In this document: one piece after another, positions 8,659 to 16,783 of the stretch | Position numbering within the stretch: position 1 is the first letter of the stretch | How the letters are laid out: every line of letters begins with the position of its first letter | Assembly: GCF_008638365.1 (NCBI RefSeq) | Contig: NZ_VWVU01000002.1 | Span: 186,001-250,000 of the forward strand | Length of the DNA: 64,000 bases | From: Nocardiopsis quinghaiensis | GTDB taxonomy: Bacteria; Actinomycetota; Actinomycetes; Streptosporangiales; Streptosporangiaceae | Direction: 5' to 3' | Translations under genes and position numbers: made by a program | Notes under the pieces: model-generated | Database searches by the model: none | What the model was told of the DNA's origin: nothing | Seen by the model: the letters and a program-made list of their open reading frames with translations, nothing else

Positions 8659-9458
8659 GCGAGAGGGGGCCCGCTCTGACAGCGAAGACCGAGCACGCGG
8701 TGCCCGACCGGGCCCGCGCCAGAGAGTTGTTCGAGCGCCTTGGCGAGCTCGACGCGGACTCCGAGGAGCGCCGGCGGATCCGCGACGAACTGGTGGAGCT
8801 CCACCTGCCCTTGGTGGAGTACCTGGCCCGCCGGTTCCGCAACCGCGGTGAGTGGCTGGACGATCTCACCCAGGTGGCCACGATCGGGCTGATCAAGTCC
8901 ATCGACCGGTTCGACCTGGACCGCGGGGTGGAGTTCTCCACCTACGCGACCCCGACGATCGTCGGGGAGATCAAACGGCACTTCCGCGACAAGGGCTGGG
9001 CTGTACGGGTCCCCCGCCGCCTGCAGGAGCTGAAGCTCTCGCTCACCAAGGCGGTCAGCGACCTGTCGCAGCGGGAGGGGCGCTCCCCGACCGTCGCCGA
9101 ACTCGCCGCGCACCTGCAGATGTCCGAGGAGGAGGTGCTGGAGGGCCTGGAGTCCGCCAACGCCTACTCGACGGTGTCGCTGGACGCGCCCGACAGCGGG
9201 GACGAGGACGCCCCCGCCGTGGCCGACTCGCTGGGCATCGTGGACGAGTCCCTGGAGGGCGTGGAGTACCGGGAGTCGCTCAAGCCGCTCCTGGAACAGC
9301 TCCCGCCCAGGGAGAAGCGCATCCTGCTTCTGCGTTTCTTCGGCAACATGACACAGTCACAGATCGCCCAGGAGCTGGGGATATCTCAGATGCACGTGTC
9401 CCGTCTGCTGGCCCGCACCCTGGCACAGCTGCGCCAGGCGCTGACCACCGACGACTGA
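8655..9458 (+). CDS. SigB/SigF-family RNA polymerase sigma factor
   Basis: This 267-residue group 3 sigma factor contains region 2 (LARRFRNRGEWLDDLTQVATIGLIKSIDRFD, then a Phe-Ser-Thr-Tyr-Ala core promoter-melting segment), region 3 (PRRLQELKLSLTKAVSDL) and region 4 (LLRFFGNMTQSQIAQELGISQMHVSRLLARTL). It directs a general-stress or developmental regulon in actinobacteria. The GTG start overlaps the rsbW stop, which fixes the start and ties its level to its antagonist. Its promoter class is expected to be GTTT/GGGTA; only an imperfect match is seen upstream of rsbW. Confidence 0.93.
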   Translation: MSERGPALTAKTEHAVPDRARARELFERLGELDADSEERRRIRDELVELHLPLVEYLARRFRNRGEWLDDLTQVATIGLIKSIDRFDLDRGVEFSTYATPTIVGEIKRHFRDKGWAVRVPRRLQELKLSLTKAVSDLSQREGRSPTVAELAAHLQMSEEEVLEGLESANAYSTVSLDAPDSGDEDAPAVADSLGIVDESLEGVEYRESLKPLLEQLPPREKRILLLRFFGNMTQSQIAQELGISQMHVSRLLARTLAQLRQALTTDD

Positions 9459-9490
9459 CCGGACGCCGGTCGCCACGGACGGCCGCGGGG

Positions 9491-9880
9491 CTACTTCTCC
9501 CGTTCCTCGGGGAAGAGCGCCGCGGTCGTCGGCGGTGAGAGGACCGCCGCCGCGGCGCACACCGCCACGCCCAGGAGCACCACGCCGTACACGTACTGCT
9601 GGCTGGTGAACATGTAGTAGGCGACCACGGCGAGGAAGACCTGGGTGAGGAACACCGGCGTCCGCGCCCAGTCCCTCAGCCGCCAGAGCCCACGCGCGAC
9701 GAACACCAGCAGCACGCCCACGCCCAGGCCCAGGGCGGTCAGGGGGATCGCGCTGGTGAGGTCGTGGGCCCGACCGCTGACGGCGCCGAAGAGGCTGTAG
9801 AGGCCGCCGAGCACCGCGGCCAGCCCGACCAGGGCCTCCAGCGCGGCGGCGATGACGACGGTGACGGGGCGAGATGACAC
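9491..9880 (-). CDS. Small four-helix integral membrane protein
   Basis: This 129-residue protein of unknown function has four clear hydrophobic helices (VVIAAALEALVGLAAVLGGL, then IPLTALGLGVGVLLVFVA, then PVFLTQVFLAVVAYYMF, then VYGVVLLGVAVCAAAAVL). A short basic loop WRLRDWART sits after helix 2. This topology and size are common in uncharacterised actinobacterial membrane proteins. It starts at GTG, is convergent with the sigma gene and divergent from the lipid-kinase gene across a 62-base promoter gap. No catalytic motif is visible. Confidence 0.75.
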   Translation of the reverse strand: MSSRPVTVVIAAALEALVGLAAVLGGLYSLFGAVSGRAHDLTSAIPLTALGLGVGVLLVFVARGLWRLRDWARTPVFLTQVFLAVVAYYMFTSQQYVYGVVLLGVAVCAAAAVLSPPTTAALFPEEREK

Positions 9881-9942
9881 CTGACGAGCCTATACGCGTT
9901 CCGGGCGGGCCCATCTCCGCCCCCCGGCACTAGACTGGCCCG

Positions 9943-10875
9943 GTGCGCGCCCTTTTCATCGTGAACCCCCAGGCGACCACGACCACCTCGCGCACGCGTG
10001 AGGTGATCCTGGGCGCCCTGGCGTCGGAGTTGGACGTCACCGCCGCCGCGACCGAGTACCGCGACCACGCGGGAGAGCTCGCCCGTCAGGCGGCCGGGAA
10101 CGGCTACGACCTCGTGCTGAGCCTCGGCGGCGACGGCACCGTCAACGAGGTGGTCAACGGGCTCCTGTCCACTCCGAGCGGGCTCCGACGCCCGCGTTAC
10201 GCGGTGATCCCCGGCGGCAGCGCCAACGTCTTCATCCGCTCCCTCGGCGTGCCCGGCGACCCGGTGGAGGCCACCGGCGTGGTCCTGGAGGCGCTTCGGG
10301 AGGGCCGCGAGCGCGAGATCAGCCTCGGGCGGATCACCAGCGACCAGGACGACCGGTACTTCACTTTCTGCGCCGGTTTCGGCTGGGACGCCGATGTGGT
10401 CCAGCAGGTGGAGAACGAGCGCGCGCAAGGCCGCAGGGCCACCCCGGCGCTGTACGCGGAAGTGGCGGTGAAGCTGTTCTTCCAGGGCGATATCCAGGAT
10501 CCGTCACTAAGCGTGGTCAGCCGCGGAAGATCCCTTGTGGGGGCGTATTTCGCGATCGTCACCAACACCACGCCCTGGACGTACGCGGGGACCCTTCCAC
10601 TTCAGCCGACCCCGTCCTCGCGTTTCGAACTGGGCCTGGACGCTTTCGCGCTGACCCACTCCTCGCCCGCGGTCACCGGCTGGATCCTTTCCCAAATGTT
10701 CTTCCCCAAAGGCCTCCCGGCTCGCGGGGACGGCTACATGACCTGGCATGACCAGGACTCTCTCCAGATCACGTCATCTCATCCCAGGGCGTTCCAAATC
10801 GACGGTGAGTACCTGGGAGACCGCGAACAGGTCAACTTCCAGTCTGTACCAAAGGCATTACGAATCATCTGTTAA
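9943..10875 (+). CDS. Diacylglycerol kinase-family lipid kinase
   Basis: This 310-residue protein has the DAGK catalytic domain: N-terminal RALFIVNPQATT, then the nucleotide-binding VLSLGGDGTVNEVVNGL and IPGGSANVF, and a C-terminal YegS-type beta domain with IDGEYLGDRE. The family phosphorylates diacylglycerol or related lipids at the membrane. The GTG start has only a short leader. From about 10480 onward the codon use drifts from the window norm, and codon 306 (bases 10858-10860) is TTA, a very rare codon in such genomes. The tail still matches the family (PKALRI), so the drift does not break the gene. Confidence 0.88.
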   Translation: MRALFIVNPQATTTTSRTREVILGALASELDVTAAATEYRDHAGELARQAAGNGYDLVLSLGGDGTVNEVVNGLLSTPSGLRRPRYAVIPGGSANVFIRSLGVPGDPVEATGVVLEALREGREREISLGRITSDQDDRYFTFCAGFGWDADVVQQVENERAQGRRATPALYAEVAVKLFFQGDIQDPSLSVVSRGRSLVGAYFAIVTNTTPWTYAGTLPLQPTPSSRFELGLDAFALTHSSPAVTGWILSQMFFPKGLPARGDGYMTWHDQDSLQITSSHPRAFQIDGEYLGDREQVNFQSVPKALRIIC

Positions 10876-11071
10876 TTACGCCGGAAGAGACCATTCACGG
10901 GCACTGTGACGCACCCGACACGCCGAACAGGACCTTCGGCCCCGTGAGCTCTTGCATGGGTCGTTCGGTCCTGTCACGCTCAAGATATCGCCGCGAGTTA
11001 CGGGCGAGTTAATGGGGCGCTTCCCACGTGGCCGTGGGATGAAACCCGGACCATCCCGGTCCGGACGACTC

Positions 11072-11094
11072 CCCGATGGGACCCATCCATCGGG
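11072..11094. terminator. Hairpin in the gap before whiB1
   Basis: CCCGATGG and CCATCGGG form an 8-bp stem with a 7-base loop. A second stem, CCGGACC/GGTCCGG, lies directly upstream (11046-11064). They sit 200 bases after the lipid-kinase stop in a 302-base gap without a supported gene and could terminate that gene or shape the whiB leader. Confidence 0.4.
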
Positions 11095-11126
11095 CGCCCT
11101 CCGCACAATCCTGACACGCGCACGAT

Positions 11127-11142
11127 CGTGAAAAGCTTCACA
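11127..11142. promoter_or_regulatory. CRP/FNR-type operator upstream of whiB1
   Basis: The 16 bases CGTGAAAAGCTTCACA match the CRP consensus TGTGA-N6-TCACA except for the first base. The site ends 35 bases before the whiB1 ATG. CRP control of whiB1 is established in Mycobacterium tuberculosis, which makes the match credible. A possible -10 (CACAAT) at 11104-11109 would put the site just downstream of the transcription start, implying repression, but the promoter is not fixed. Confidence 0.5.
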
Positions 11143-11177
11143 AGCCCCCGATCGCCTCACCGTGAGGAGTGGACCGC

Positions 11178-11435
11178 ATGGACTGGCGCCATGACGCAGC
11201 CTGCCGTGACGAAGACCCCGAACTCTTCTTCCCCATCGGGAACTTCGGCCCCGCCCTGATCCAGATCGAGGAGGCGAAGGCAGTCTGTCAGCGCTGCCCG
11301 GTCAGCTCCGCATGCCTGAAGTGGGCACTGGAGAGCGGCCAGGACGGCGGTGTCTGGGGCGGCACCAGCGAGGACGAGCGCCGCATGCTCAAGAAGCGCC
11401 GCGGCAGCGCGTACCGCACCATGGTCCGCAGCTGA
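11178..11435 (+). CDS. whiB1: WhiB-family iron-sulfur transcription factor (WhiB1/WblE-like)
   Basis: This 85-residue protein has four cysteines at positions 9, 37, 40 and 46 (Cys, then CQRC, then Cys), which ligate a [4Fe-4S] cluster. It also has the GVWGG turn and a basic C-terminal RRMLKKRR DNA-binding patch. The sequence from MDWRH to SEDERR follows the WhiB1/WblE subfamily closely, and length agrees. WhiB1 binds region 4 of the primary sigma factor and responds to nitric oxide. I prefer ATG 11178 over GTG 11169, because AGGAG at 11165-11169 is 8 bases before the ATG and family members start MDW. Convergent with the PdtaS-like gene, as in M. tuberculosis. Confidence 0.92.
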   Translation: MDWRHDAACRDEDPELFFPIGNFGPALIQIEEAKAVCQRCPVSSACLKWALESGQDGGVWGGTSEDERRMLKKRRGSAYRTMVRS

Positions 11436-11537
11436 CACGCCCTCCCCTGCCGGACACGCGGCGGGCACGCCCCGGACGGGGCGGCCCCGGGTCGGTCCGC
11501 TCCCGGCGGAGCCGACGCCCGCCAGGATCCTCTCCCC

Positions 11538-13082
11538 TCAGGGCACCTCTCCCTCCTCGTGTTCCAGCGGCAGGGTGATCGCCACCTCGGTCCCACCGCT
11601 CTCCTTGGGCTTGATCGCCAGGGTGCCCCCCAACTCGCCCACGATGAGGGTCCGCACGATCTGCAGGCCCAGGCTCGTGGTCCCCTCCAGATCGAAGTCC
11701 TCGGGCAGTCCCCCGCCGTCGTCGGAGACGGCCAGTTCCAGGCTGCTCGGCCCCGAGCTACCCGGCACGGCGTCGAACCTGCGCACCCGCACCTCTATCC
11801 GGCCCGGTCCCTGACCCAGCCCGTGCTCCACCGCGTTCTGCACCAGCTCGGCCAGGACCATCGACAGCGGTGTGGCCACCAGCGCGTTCAACAGGCCGAA
11901 CCCGCCGGTCCGGCGCGGCACCACCGCGCTGCCGGTCGAGGACACCTCGGCCGCCATCTGGATCACCCGGTCGGCGATGTCGTCGAAGTCCACCACCTCG
12001 TCGGGGGTGTGCGAGAGCATCTCGTGCACGATCGCGATGGAGCCGACCCGGCCCACCGCCTCGTCCAGCGCGGCCCGTGCCTCGGGCACGTCCAGGCGTC
12101 GTGACTGCAGGCGCAGCAGCGCCGCCACCGTCTGCAGGTTGTTCTTCACCCGGTGGTGGATCTCCCGGATGGTGGCGTCCTTGGTCATCAGCTCGCGCTC
12201 ACGTCGGCGCAACTCCGTGACGTCGCGCACCATCACCAGGGCGCCGATCCGCACGCCGTCGATGACCAGCGGGATGGCGCGCAACTGCACGGTGACCCCG
12301 CGCGCGTCCACCTCCGCCTCCTGCGGCGCCCGGCCGCTCGCCGTGTAGGTCAGCGCCTCGTCGCGCGCCTCTCCGGGCGCGGACAGCTCCAGCGTGGTGC
12401 GGTCCAGGCGGGCGCCCACGAGATCGGCGGTCAGGCCGAGCCTGCGGTAGGCGGACAGCGCGTTGGGGCTGGCGTAGACCACCTCGCCGTTCTGGTCCAG
12501 TCGCAGCAGCCCGTCGCCGACCCTGGGCGAGCGCACCATCAGCGGCCCCTGGTCACTGAACGGGAACGCGCCCTCGGCGATCATCTGCGCCAGGTCGCCC
12601 GCGCTCTGGAGGTAGGTGAGCTCCAGCCGGCTGGGCGTGCGAGCCGAACTGAGGTTGGTACTGCGCTGGATGACCCCGATGAGCCTGCCCTCGCGGCGTA
12701 CCGGGATGGTCTCCTCCCGCACCGGGACACCGCCCGACCAGTCCGGGTCGCCGTCGCGGCAGATACGTCCCTCCTCCCAGGCGCGGTCGATGAGGGCCCT
12801 GCGCCCGACCACGCGCGGCGCGGAACGGGACGTGACATCGGCCATGTCGTCGCGCAGGACCGTCTCGACCAGGTCGTCCTGGAAGGCGGTCGGGCCGGTG
12901 GTGGGACGCATCTGGGCGACTGCCACCCAGCCGTCGTCCTCGCGCAGACGCACCCACAGCACGAGGTCGGCGAAGGACAGGTCGGCCAGGAGCTGCCAGT
13001 CCGAGACCAGGGAGTGGATCCATGCAAGGTCGGCCTGCTTGAGAGGAGTGTGACGTCTGATGAGATCGCTGAGGTGAGGCAC
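11538..13082 (-). CDS. pdtaS: PdtaS-like cytoplasmic sensor histidine kinase
   Basis: This 514-residue protein has an N-terminal GAF-like domain (about 1-165), a PAS domain (about 185-290, with RLDQNGEVVYASPNAL), a HisKA_2 region with IHHRVKNNLQTVAALL (phospho-acceptor His309 or His310) and a HWE/HATPase domain with VLAELVQNAVEHG and VSDDGGGLP. It has no membrane segment. This domain order and the neighbouring whiB1 match PdtaS (Rv3220c) of M. tuberculosis. The partner there is the ANTAR antiterminator PdtaR, which is not in this window. The start is GTG at 13082; a DasR-like site lies 52 bases upstream on the way to dasR. Confidence 0.88.
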   Translation of the reverse strand: MPHLSDLIRRHTPLKQADLAWIHSLVSDWQLLADLSFADLVLWVRLREDDGWVAVAQMRPTTGPTAFQDDLVETVLRDDMADVTSRSAPRVVGRRALIDRAWEEGRICRDGDPDWSGGVPVREETIPVRREGRLIGVIQRSTNLSSARTPSRLELTYLQSAGDLAQMIAEGAFPFSDQGPLMVRSPRVGDGLLRLDQNGEVVYASPNALSAYRRLGLTADLVGARLDRTTLELSAPGEARDEALTYTASGRAPQEAEVDARGVTVQLRAIPLVIDGVRIGALVMVRDVTELRRRERELMTKDATIREIHHRVKNNLQTVAALLRLQSRRLDVPEARAALDEAVGRVGSIAIVHEMLSHTPDEVVDFDDIADRVIQMAAEVSSTGSAVVPRRTGGFGLLNALVATPLSMVLAELVQNAVEHGLGQGPGRIEVRVRRFDAVPGSSGPSSLELAVSDDGGGLPEDFDLEGTTSLGLQIVRTLIVGELGGTLAIKPKESGGTEVAITLPLEHEEGEVP

Positions 13083-13133
13083 TCACAAATCATCCCATGA
13101 AGGCGTGCATACTCAAGAGATACGCACTCGACC

Positions 13134-13149
13134 AGTGGTCCACACCAAT
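13134..13149. promoter_or_regulatory. DasR-type (dre-like) operator upstream of dasR
   Basis: AGTGGTCCACACCAAT keeps both outer arms of the dre consensus (TGGT-N4-ACCA) and matches about 12 of 16 positions of ACTGGTCTAGACCAGT. It lies 78 bases before the dasR start and 52 bases before the divergent PdtaS-like gene. Autoregulation by DasR is inferred from family behaviour. Confidence 0.5.
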
Positions 13150-13226
13150 CGGCGGTCGCGAACCCGCCGTACCGGCCACACCGGAGAGGCGTGTGTGGCA
13201 AGCGCGGAACTCGGCGGAGGAGACTG

Positions 13227-13967
13227 ATGACTGGTCAGCGCACACTGGACGGCAACCCGCGGGTGCCGAAGTACTACCAGGTGAAGAAGCAGCTCCTGGA
13301 GCTGATCGAGGCGATGGCCGCGGGCAACCCGGTTCCCCCGGAGCGTGCCCTGGCGACGCAGTTCGGTACCTCGCGGACCACGGTGCGCCAGGCCCTCACC
13401 GAGATGGTGGTCGAGGGCCGCCTGCTGCGCATCCAGGGCAAGGGCACCTTCGTGGCCAAGCCGAAGGTGGCCCAGATCCTCCAGCTCACCAGCTACACCC
13501 AGGAGATGCGCGCGCACGGCCTGCACCCCGCCACGCGGATCCTGGACGTGAGCTACATCAACGCCGACGACCAGCTCGCCGAACTCCTGGCCATCCGCTC
13601 CGGCGGGCGCGTGCTGCGCATCGAGCGGCTGCGGCTGGCCAACGGCGAGCCGATGGCCGTGGAGACCGCGCACCTGGCCGCACGGCGCTTTCCGGGCCTG
13701 CGTCGGCAGCTGGACCGCTACGCCTCCCTCTACGAGGCTCTGGCGAGCGCCTACGACGTCTCCCTGGCCGAGGCGGAGGCGTCGATCGAGACCGTCTTGG
13801 CCACTCCCAACGAGGCGCGCCTGCTGGGCGTGGACGTGGGCCTGCCACTGGTACTGCACTGCCAGCACAGCTTCGACGGTGACGGGCACCCGGTGGAGTG
13901 GGTGCGCTCGCTGTACCGGGGGGACCGCTACAAGTTCGTCACACGCCTGCGTCCCCCCATGGACTGA
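13227..13967 (+). CDS. dasR: GntR/HutC-family regulator, DasR orthologue
   Basis: This 246-residue protein has an N-terminal winged-helix domain ([20 protein letters not shown], then [15 protein letters not shown]) and a C-terminal UTRA effector domain. The recalled Streptomyces DasR sequence aligns almost throughout, for example [30 protein letters not shown] and [15 protein letters not shown]. DasR represses GlcNAc, chitin and PTS genes and releases DNA when it binds glucosamine-6-phosphate. I start at ATG 13227, which has GGAGGAGA seven bases upstream; a GTG 36 bases earlier has no ribosome site. A dre-like site upstream suggests autoregulation. Its likely targets (nagA, PTS genes) are in this window. 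Confidence 0.93.
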   Translation: MTGQRTLDGNPRVPKYYQVKKQLLELIEAMAAGNPVPPERALATQFGTSRTTVRQALTEMVVEGRLLRIQGKGTFVAKPKVAQILQLTSYTQEMRAHGLHPATRILDVSYINADDQLAELLAIRSGGRVLRIERLRLANGEPMAVETAHLAARRFPGLRRQLDRYASLYEALASAYDVSLAEAEASIETVLATPNEARLLGVDVGLPLVLHCQHSFDGDGHPVEWVRSLYRGDRYKFVTRLRPPMD

Positions 13968-14018
13968 CGGGCTCGGGGGCCGGAGCCGGGGATGGTCCCA
14001 CGCGGCTCGGAGCGGACC

Positions 14019-15356
14019 TCAGGGGCGGCAGAGCACCGACGCCAGGGCGTCCACCACGCGGGGGTCGTACTCGCTGTCGGTGTCCATCCGCAGGCGCTCC
14101 AGGACGGCGGCCCGGCGCTCCGGGTCGCCGTTCTCGCCGACCAGGTCGTCGAAGGCGTTGGCCACCTTGATGATCCGGCTGCCCAGCGGCGGCACGCCCT
14201 CGTCCCCGTCACCGGCGAGCGGCTCGCACTGGCGGCGGACCATCTCGGCCACGTTGTCCAGCACACCGGTCTCGCGGATGATCGCCGAGCCGAGCTCCGC
14301 TATCCGGCGCTGCTCCCTCGGCGAGGCGAGCACGGTGGCGCCGCCCGCGATGGGCTCGCGCAGGGACAGCTGGCCGATGTCGTGCATCAGGGCGGCGTAC
14401 TCCAGCTCCAGCAGCTCGGCCTCGGCCAGACCCAGCTCGCAGGCGATCCCGTGCGACAGGTGGCTGACGCGGCGGGAGTGCCCGTTCTCCACGTATCCGC
14501 CCACCTCGGTGACGCGCGACAGCGCCCGCACCGTCTCCAGGTAGGTCCGCCGCACCTCCGCGTGGCGGCGGAAGGCCACCTGTGAGACCAGCAGCGGAGC
14601 GGTGAACACCAACAGGCCCGCCAGGCCGGTCACCGTACAGGCCAGGGCGATGAGCACACCGCTGGAACCGATCGCCGCGCCCATGGCGGACTGTGCCCGC
14701 AACTCGTCACGGACCGCGACCCCCAGGCTGGTGCGCAGGCGCTCGGCCCGCAGCACCGCAGCCACCAGGGCGTCCGCAAGCCAGGCGAGCATGACCAGTG
14801 CCGCCATCAGCAGTGTCGCCGTCACCGACGGACCCGACAGGCCGAGCTGTTCGGCCAGGGGGCGGAAGGTGACCGCGAGCAGCACCGCGACGAACACCCG
14901 GCGGGCCACGTCCTCGACCTGCGGACCGCGCCCCACGGCGATGTGGGGCAGCTCGCCCAGGGCCACGCCCAGGGCGACCACCGCCACCACCTGCCAGGCG
15001 GAGTGGTGCAGGGGCCCGGCACCCAGCGTCAGCAGGAACGCGTAGCTGATCGCACCGGCCGAGGCGATGGGCGCGGCCTCCCGGTGACCCGGCAGGGTGA
15101 TCCTGGCCAGTTCGCCGACCGCGATGACCAGGCAGAACGACAGCGCCACGTACGGTTCCACGAACCCGGTCGCGGCGGTCCAGATCAGAGCGGCCAGGGC
15201 ACCGCCCCCCACCGCGGCGACCAGCACGGCGCTCATCGGGCGGGAGGTCCGCCAGATCGGCCCGCGCGGACGCTGGTGGCTCAGCGCCCCGCCCTCCGGC
15301 CCGCTCAGCACGGGACCGGACGAGCGGGGCCCCTCCGACTGTCGCTGCGTCATCAT
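14019..15356 (-). CDS. Membrane HD-domain protein, degenerate HD-GYP type
   Basis: This 445-residue protein has about eight predicted membrane helices in residues 40-270 and a C-terminal HD domain: HSRRVSHLSHGIACELG followed by ALMHDIGQLSL. The HD pair is present, but the usual Lys after HDIG is Gln and the second half (HHE...DGxGYP) is missing; RRQCEPLAGD and SRIIKVANAFDDL stand there. It may therefore be a regulatory partner, not a c-di-GMP phosphodiesterase. Its ATG overlaps the stop of the upstream canonical HD-GYP gene (ATGA), so the two are co-translated. Function is inferred from fold only. Confidence 0.8.
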   Translation of the reverse strand: MMTQRQSEGPRSSGPVLSGPEGGALSHQRPRGPIWRTSRPMSAVLVAAVGGGALAALIWTAATGFVEPYVALSFCLVIAVGELARITLPGHREAAPIASAGAISYAFLLTLGAGPLHHSAWQVVAVVALGVALGELPHIAVGRGPQVEDVARRVFVAVLLAVTFRPLAEQLGLSGPSVTATLLMAALVMLAWLADALVAAVLRAERLRTSLGVAVRDELRAQSAMGAAIGSSGVLIALACTVTGLAGLLVFTAPLLVSQVAFRRHAEVRRTYLETVRALSRVTEVGGYVENGHSRRVSHLSHGIACELGLAEAELLELEYAALMHDIGQLSLREPIAGGATVLASPREQRRIAELGSAIIRETGVLDNVAEMVRRQCEPLAGDGDEGVPPLGSRIIKVANAFDDLVGENGDPERRAAVLERLRMDTDSEYDPRVVDALASVLCRP

Positions 15357-16783
15357 CGGTCACGTCCACCCGTCACAGCCTCAGCGGAGGCGGCGGAGTC
15401 CTCGGGGCCGGCGATCGCCTCCACCACGGCGGGGGCTCCCCCAGCCGCCTGGGCGGCCTCCGCGGCGTGGGTGTCGGACTCATCGGCGGCCCTCGCCCCG
15501 TAGCAGCCGCCCGGGGGCTCGGCGATGTCCGGCGTCTCCCAACCCTCGCGCTCCACGGCGCGCACGAGCGCCTCGACCATCCTGGGGTCGAACTGGGTCC
15601 CGGCGCAGGCCCGCAGCTCGGCGACGGCCTCGTCCACCGACCACGCGTTGCGGTAGGACCTCGTGGAGGTCAGGCAGTCGAACACGTCGGCGACGCTGAT
15701 GACGCGTGCGGACTCGGGGATCTCCATCCCGACCAGCCCCATGGGGTACCCGCGCCCGTCCAACCGCTCGTGGTGGTGCCGGATCCCGGCCAGGGCCTCG
15801 TCCAGGAAACTGATCTCCCGCACGATCTCGTAGCCCCGTGTCGGGTGCAGCTTGATGGCCGCGTACTCGTCGTCGGTGAGTCTTCCGGTCTTCTGCAACA
15901 CCTTGGTGGGGACTCCGAGCTTGCCGATGTCGTGCAGCATTCCGGCGTACCGGATCTTCTGCACCCGTTCGGCGGGCATACCCAGTTCCCGGGCGATCAT
16001 GGCGGAGCCCTCCGCGACGCGCATGCAGTGGCCCCGGGTGTAGTAGTCCTTGGTCTCGACCGCCTGGCAGAGCGTGGCCAGGGTGGCCTCGTGCGCGCGG
16101 GTCTCGTCCAACTGCTGGGCGAAGGTCCAGCGCGCGATGAACAGCGGCAGCAGCACCAGCAGCGGTGCGACGAGACCGACCCCGCCCCAGACCGCGGCGA
16201 TGGCCAGCCCGAGCATCTGGTACCCCATGGAGGACAGCTCCACCGCCATCAGGGGACGCCAGTGGAACCTGCCCCGGGGGCCGCCGGGCCGCACGGCGCC
16301 CAGCGTCCACATCAGGACGGCGATGAGCGCCGAGTTGACCAGGGAGTGCGTCAGGACGGCGGCGACGTAGGGAAGGACGAGGGCCGGAAAGTCCTCCCGT
16401 CCCGGCTCCCCCACCGTTCCGCCGAGTAGAAGGTAGGCGTGTCCGGCCGCGTAGGCCGCCAGTGCGAACTGTGCCCCGTTGAAGGCCCTCTTGACGAGGT
16501 TCTGCCTGCGGATGGAGAAGCAGGAGGCGAAACCGACCACCGCCGCCCCCACCGGTCCGACCAGGACGACCGCGGCCAGGGACACCGCCGAACTCGGGGA
16601 GATCCCCGCCTTGACGCCCGTGAGGACGAGTGTGCTGATCGACTCCGCGACCACGAAGAGGATCGCGATCAGGGCCAGCGTACGCAGATCGATGCCCTCG
16701 TAGGGACCGATGAGCATGATGGTGACAGCACTGACAACGATGATTCCGACGTAGACACGCGCGCCCCCAGGAAGAGCCCGCAC
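15353..16783 (-). CDS. Membrane-anchored HD-GYP domain protein
   Basis: This 476-residue protein has a membrane region of about seven helices (residues 8-235) and a C-terminal HD-GYP domain. The metal-binding motifs are intact: GHCMRVAEGSAMIA, then AGMLHDIGKLGVP, then IRHHHERLDGRGYP, then SVADVFDCLTSTRSYR. HD-GYP enzymes hydrolyse cyclic di-GMP or related dinucleotides, and many actinobacterial ones are untested. The start is GTG at 16783 with a weak G-rich ribosome site. It is the first gene of a two-gene operon with the degenerate relative downstream (4-base overlap). The loop between helices carries no sensor fold that I recognise. Confidence 0.86.
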   Translation of the reverse strand: MRALPGGARVYVGIIVVSAVTIMLIGPYEGIDLRTLALIAILFVVAESISTLVLTGVKAGISPSSAVSLAAVVLVGPVGAAVVGFASCFSIRRQNLVKRAFNGAQFALAAYAAGHAYLLLGGTVGEPGREDFPALVLPYVAAVLTHSLVNSALIAVLMWTLGAVRPGGPRGRFHWRPLMAVELSSMGYQMLGLAIAAVWGGVGLVAPLLVLLPLFIARWTFAQQLDETRAHEATLATLCQAVETKDYYTRGHCMRVAEGSAMIARELGMPAERVQKIRYAGMLHDIGKLGVPTKVLQKTGRLTDDEYAAIKLHPTRGYEIVREISFLDEALAGIRHHHERLDGRGYPMGLVGMEIPESARVISVADVFDCLTSTRSYRNAWSVDEAVAELRACAGTQFDPRMVEALVRAVEREGWETPDIAEPPGGCYGARAADESDTHAAEAAQAAGGAPAVVEAIAGPEDSAASAEAVTGGRDR

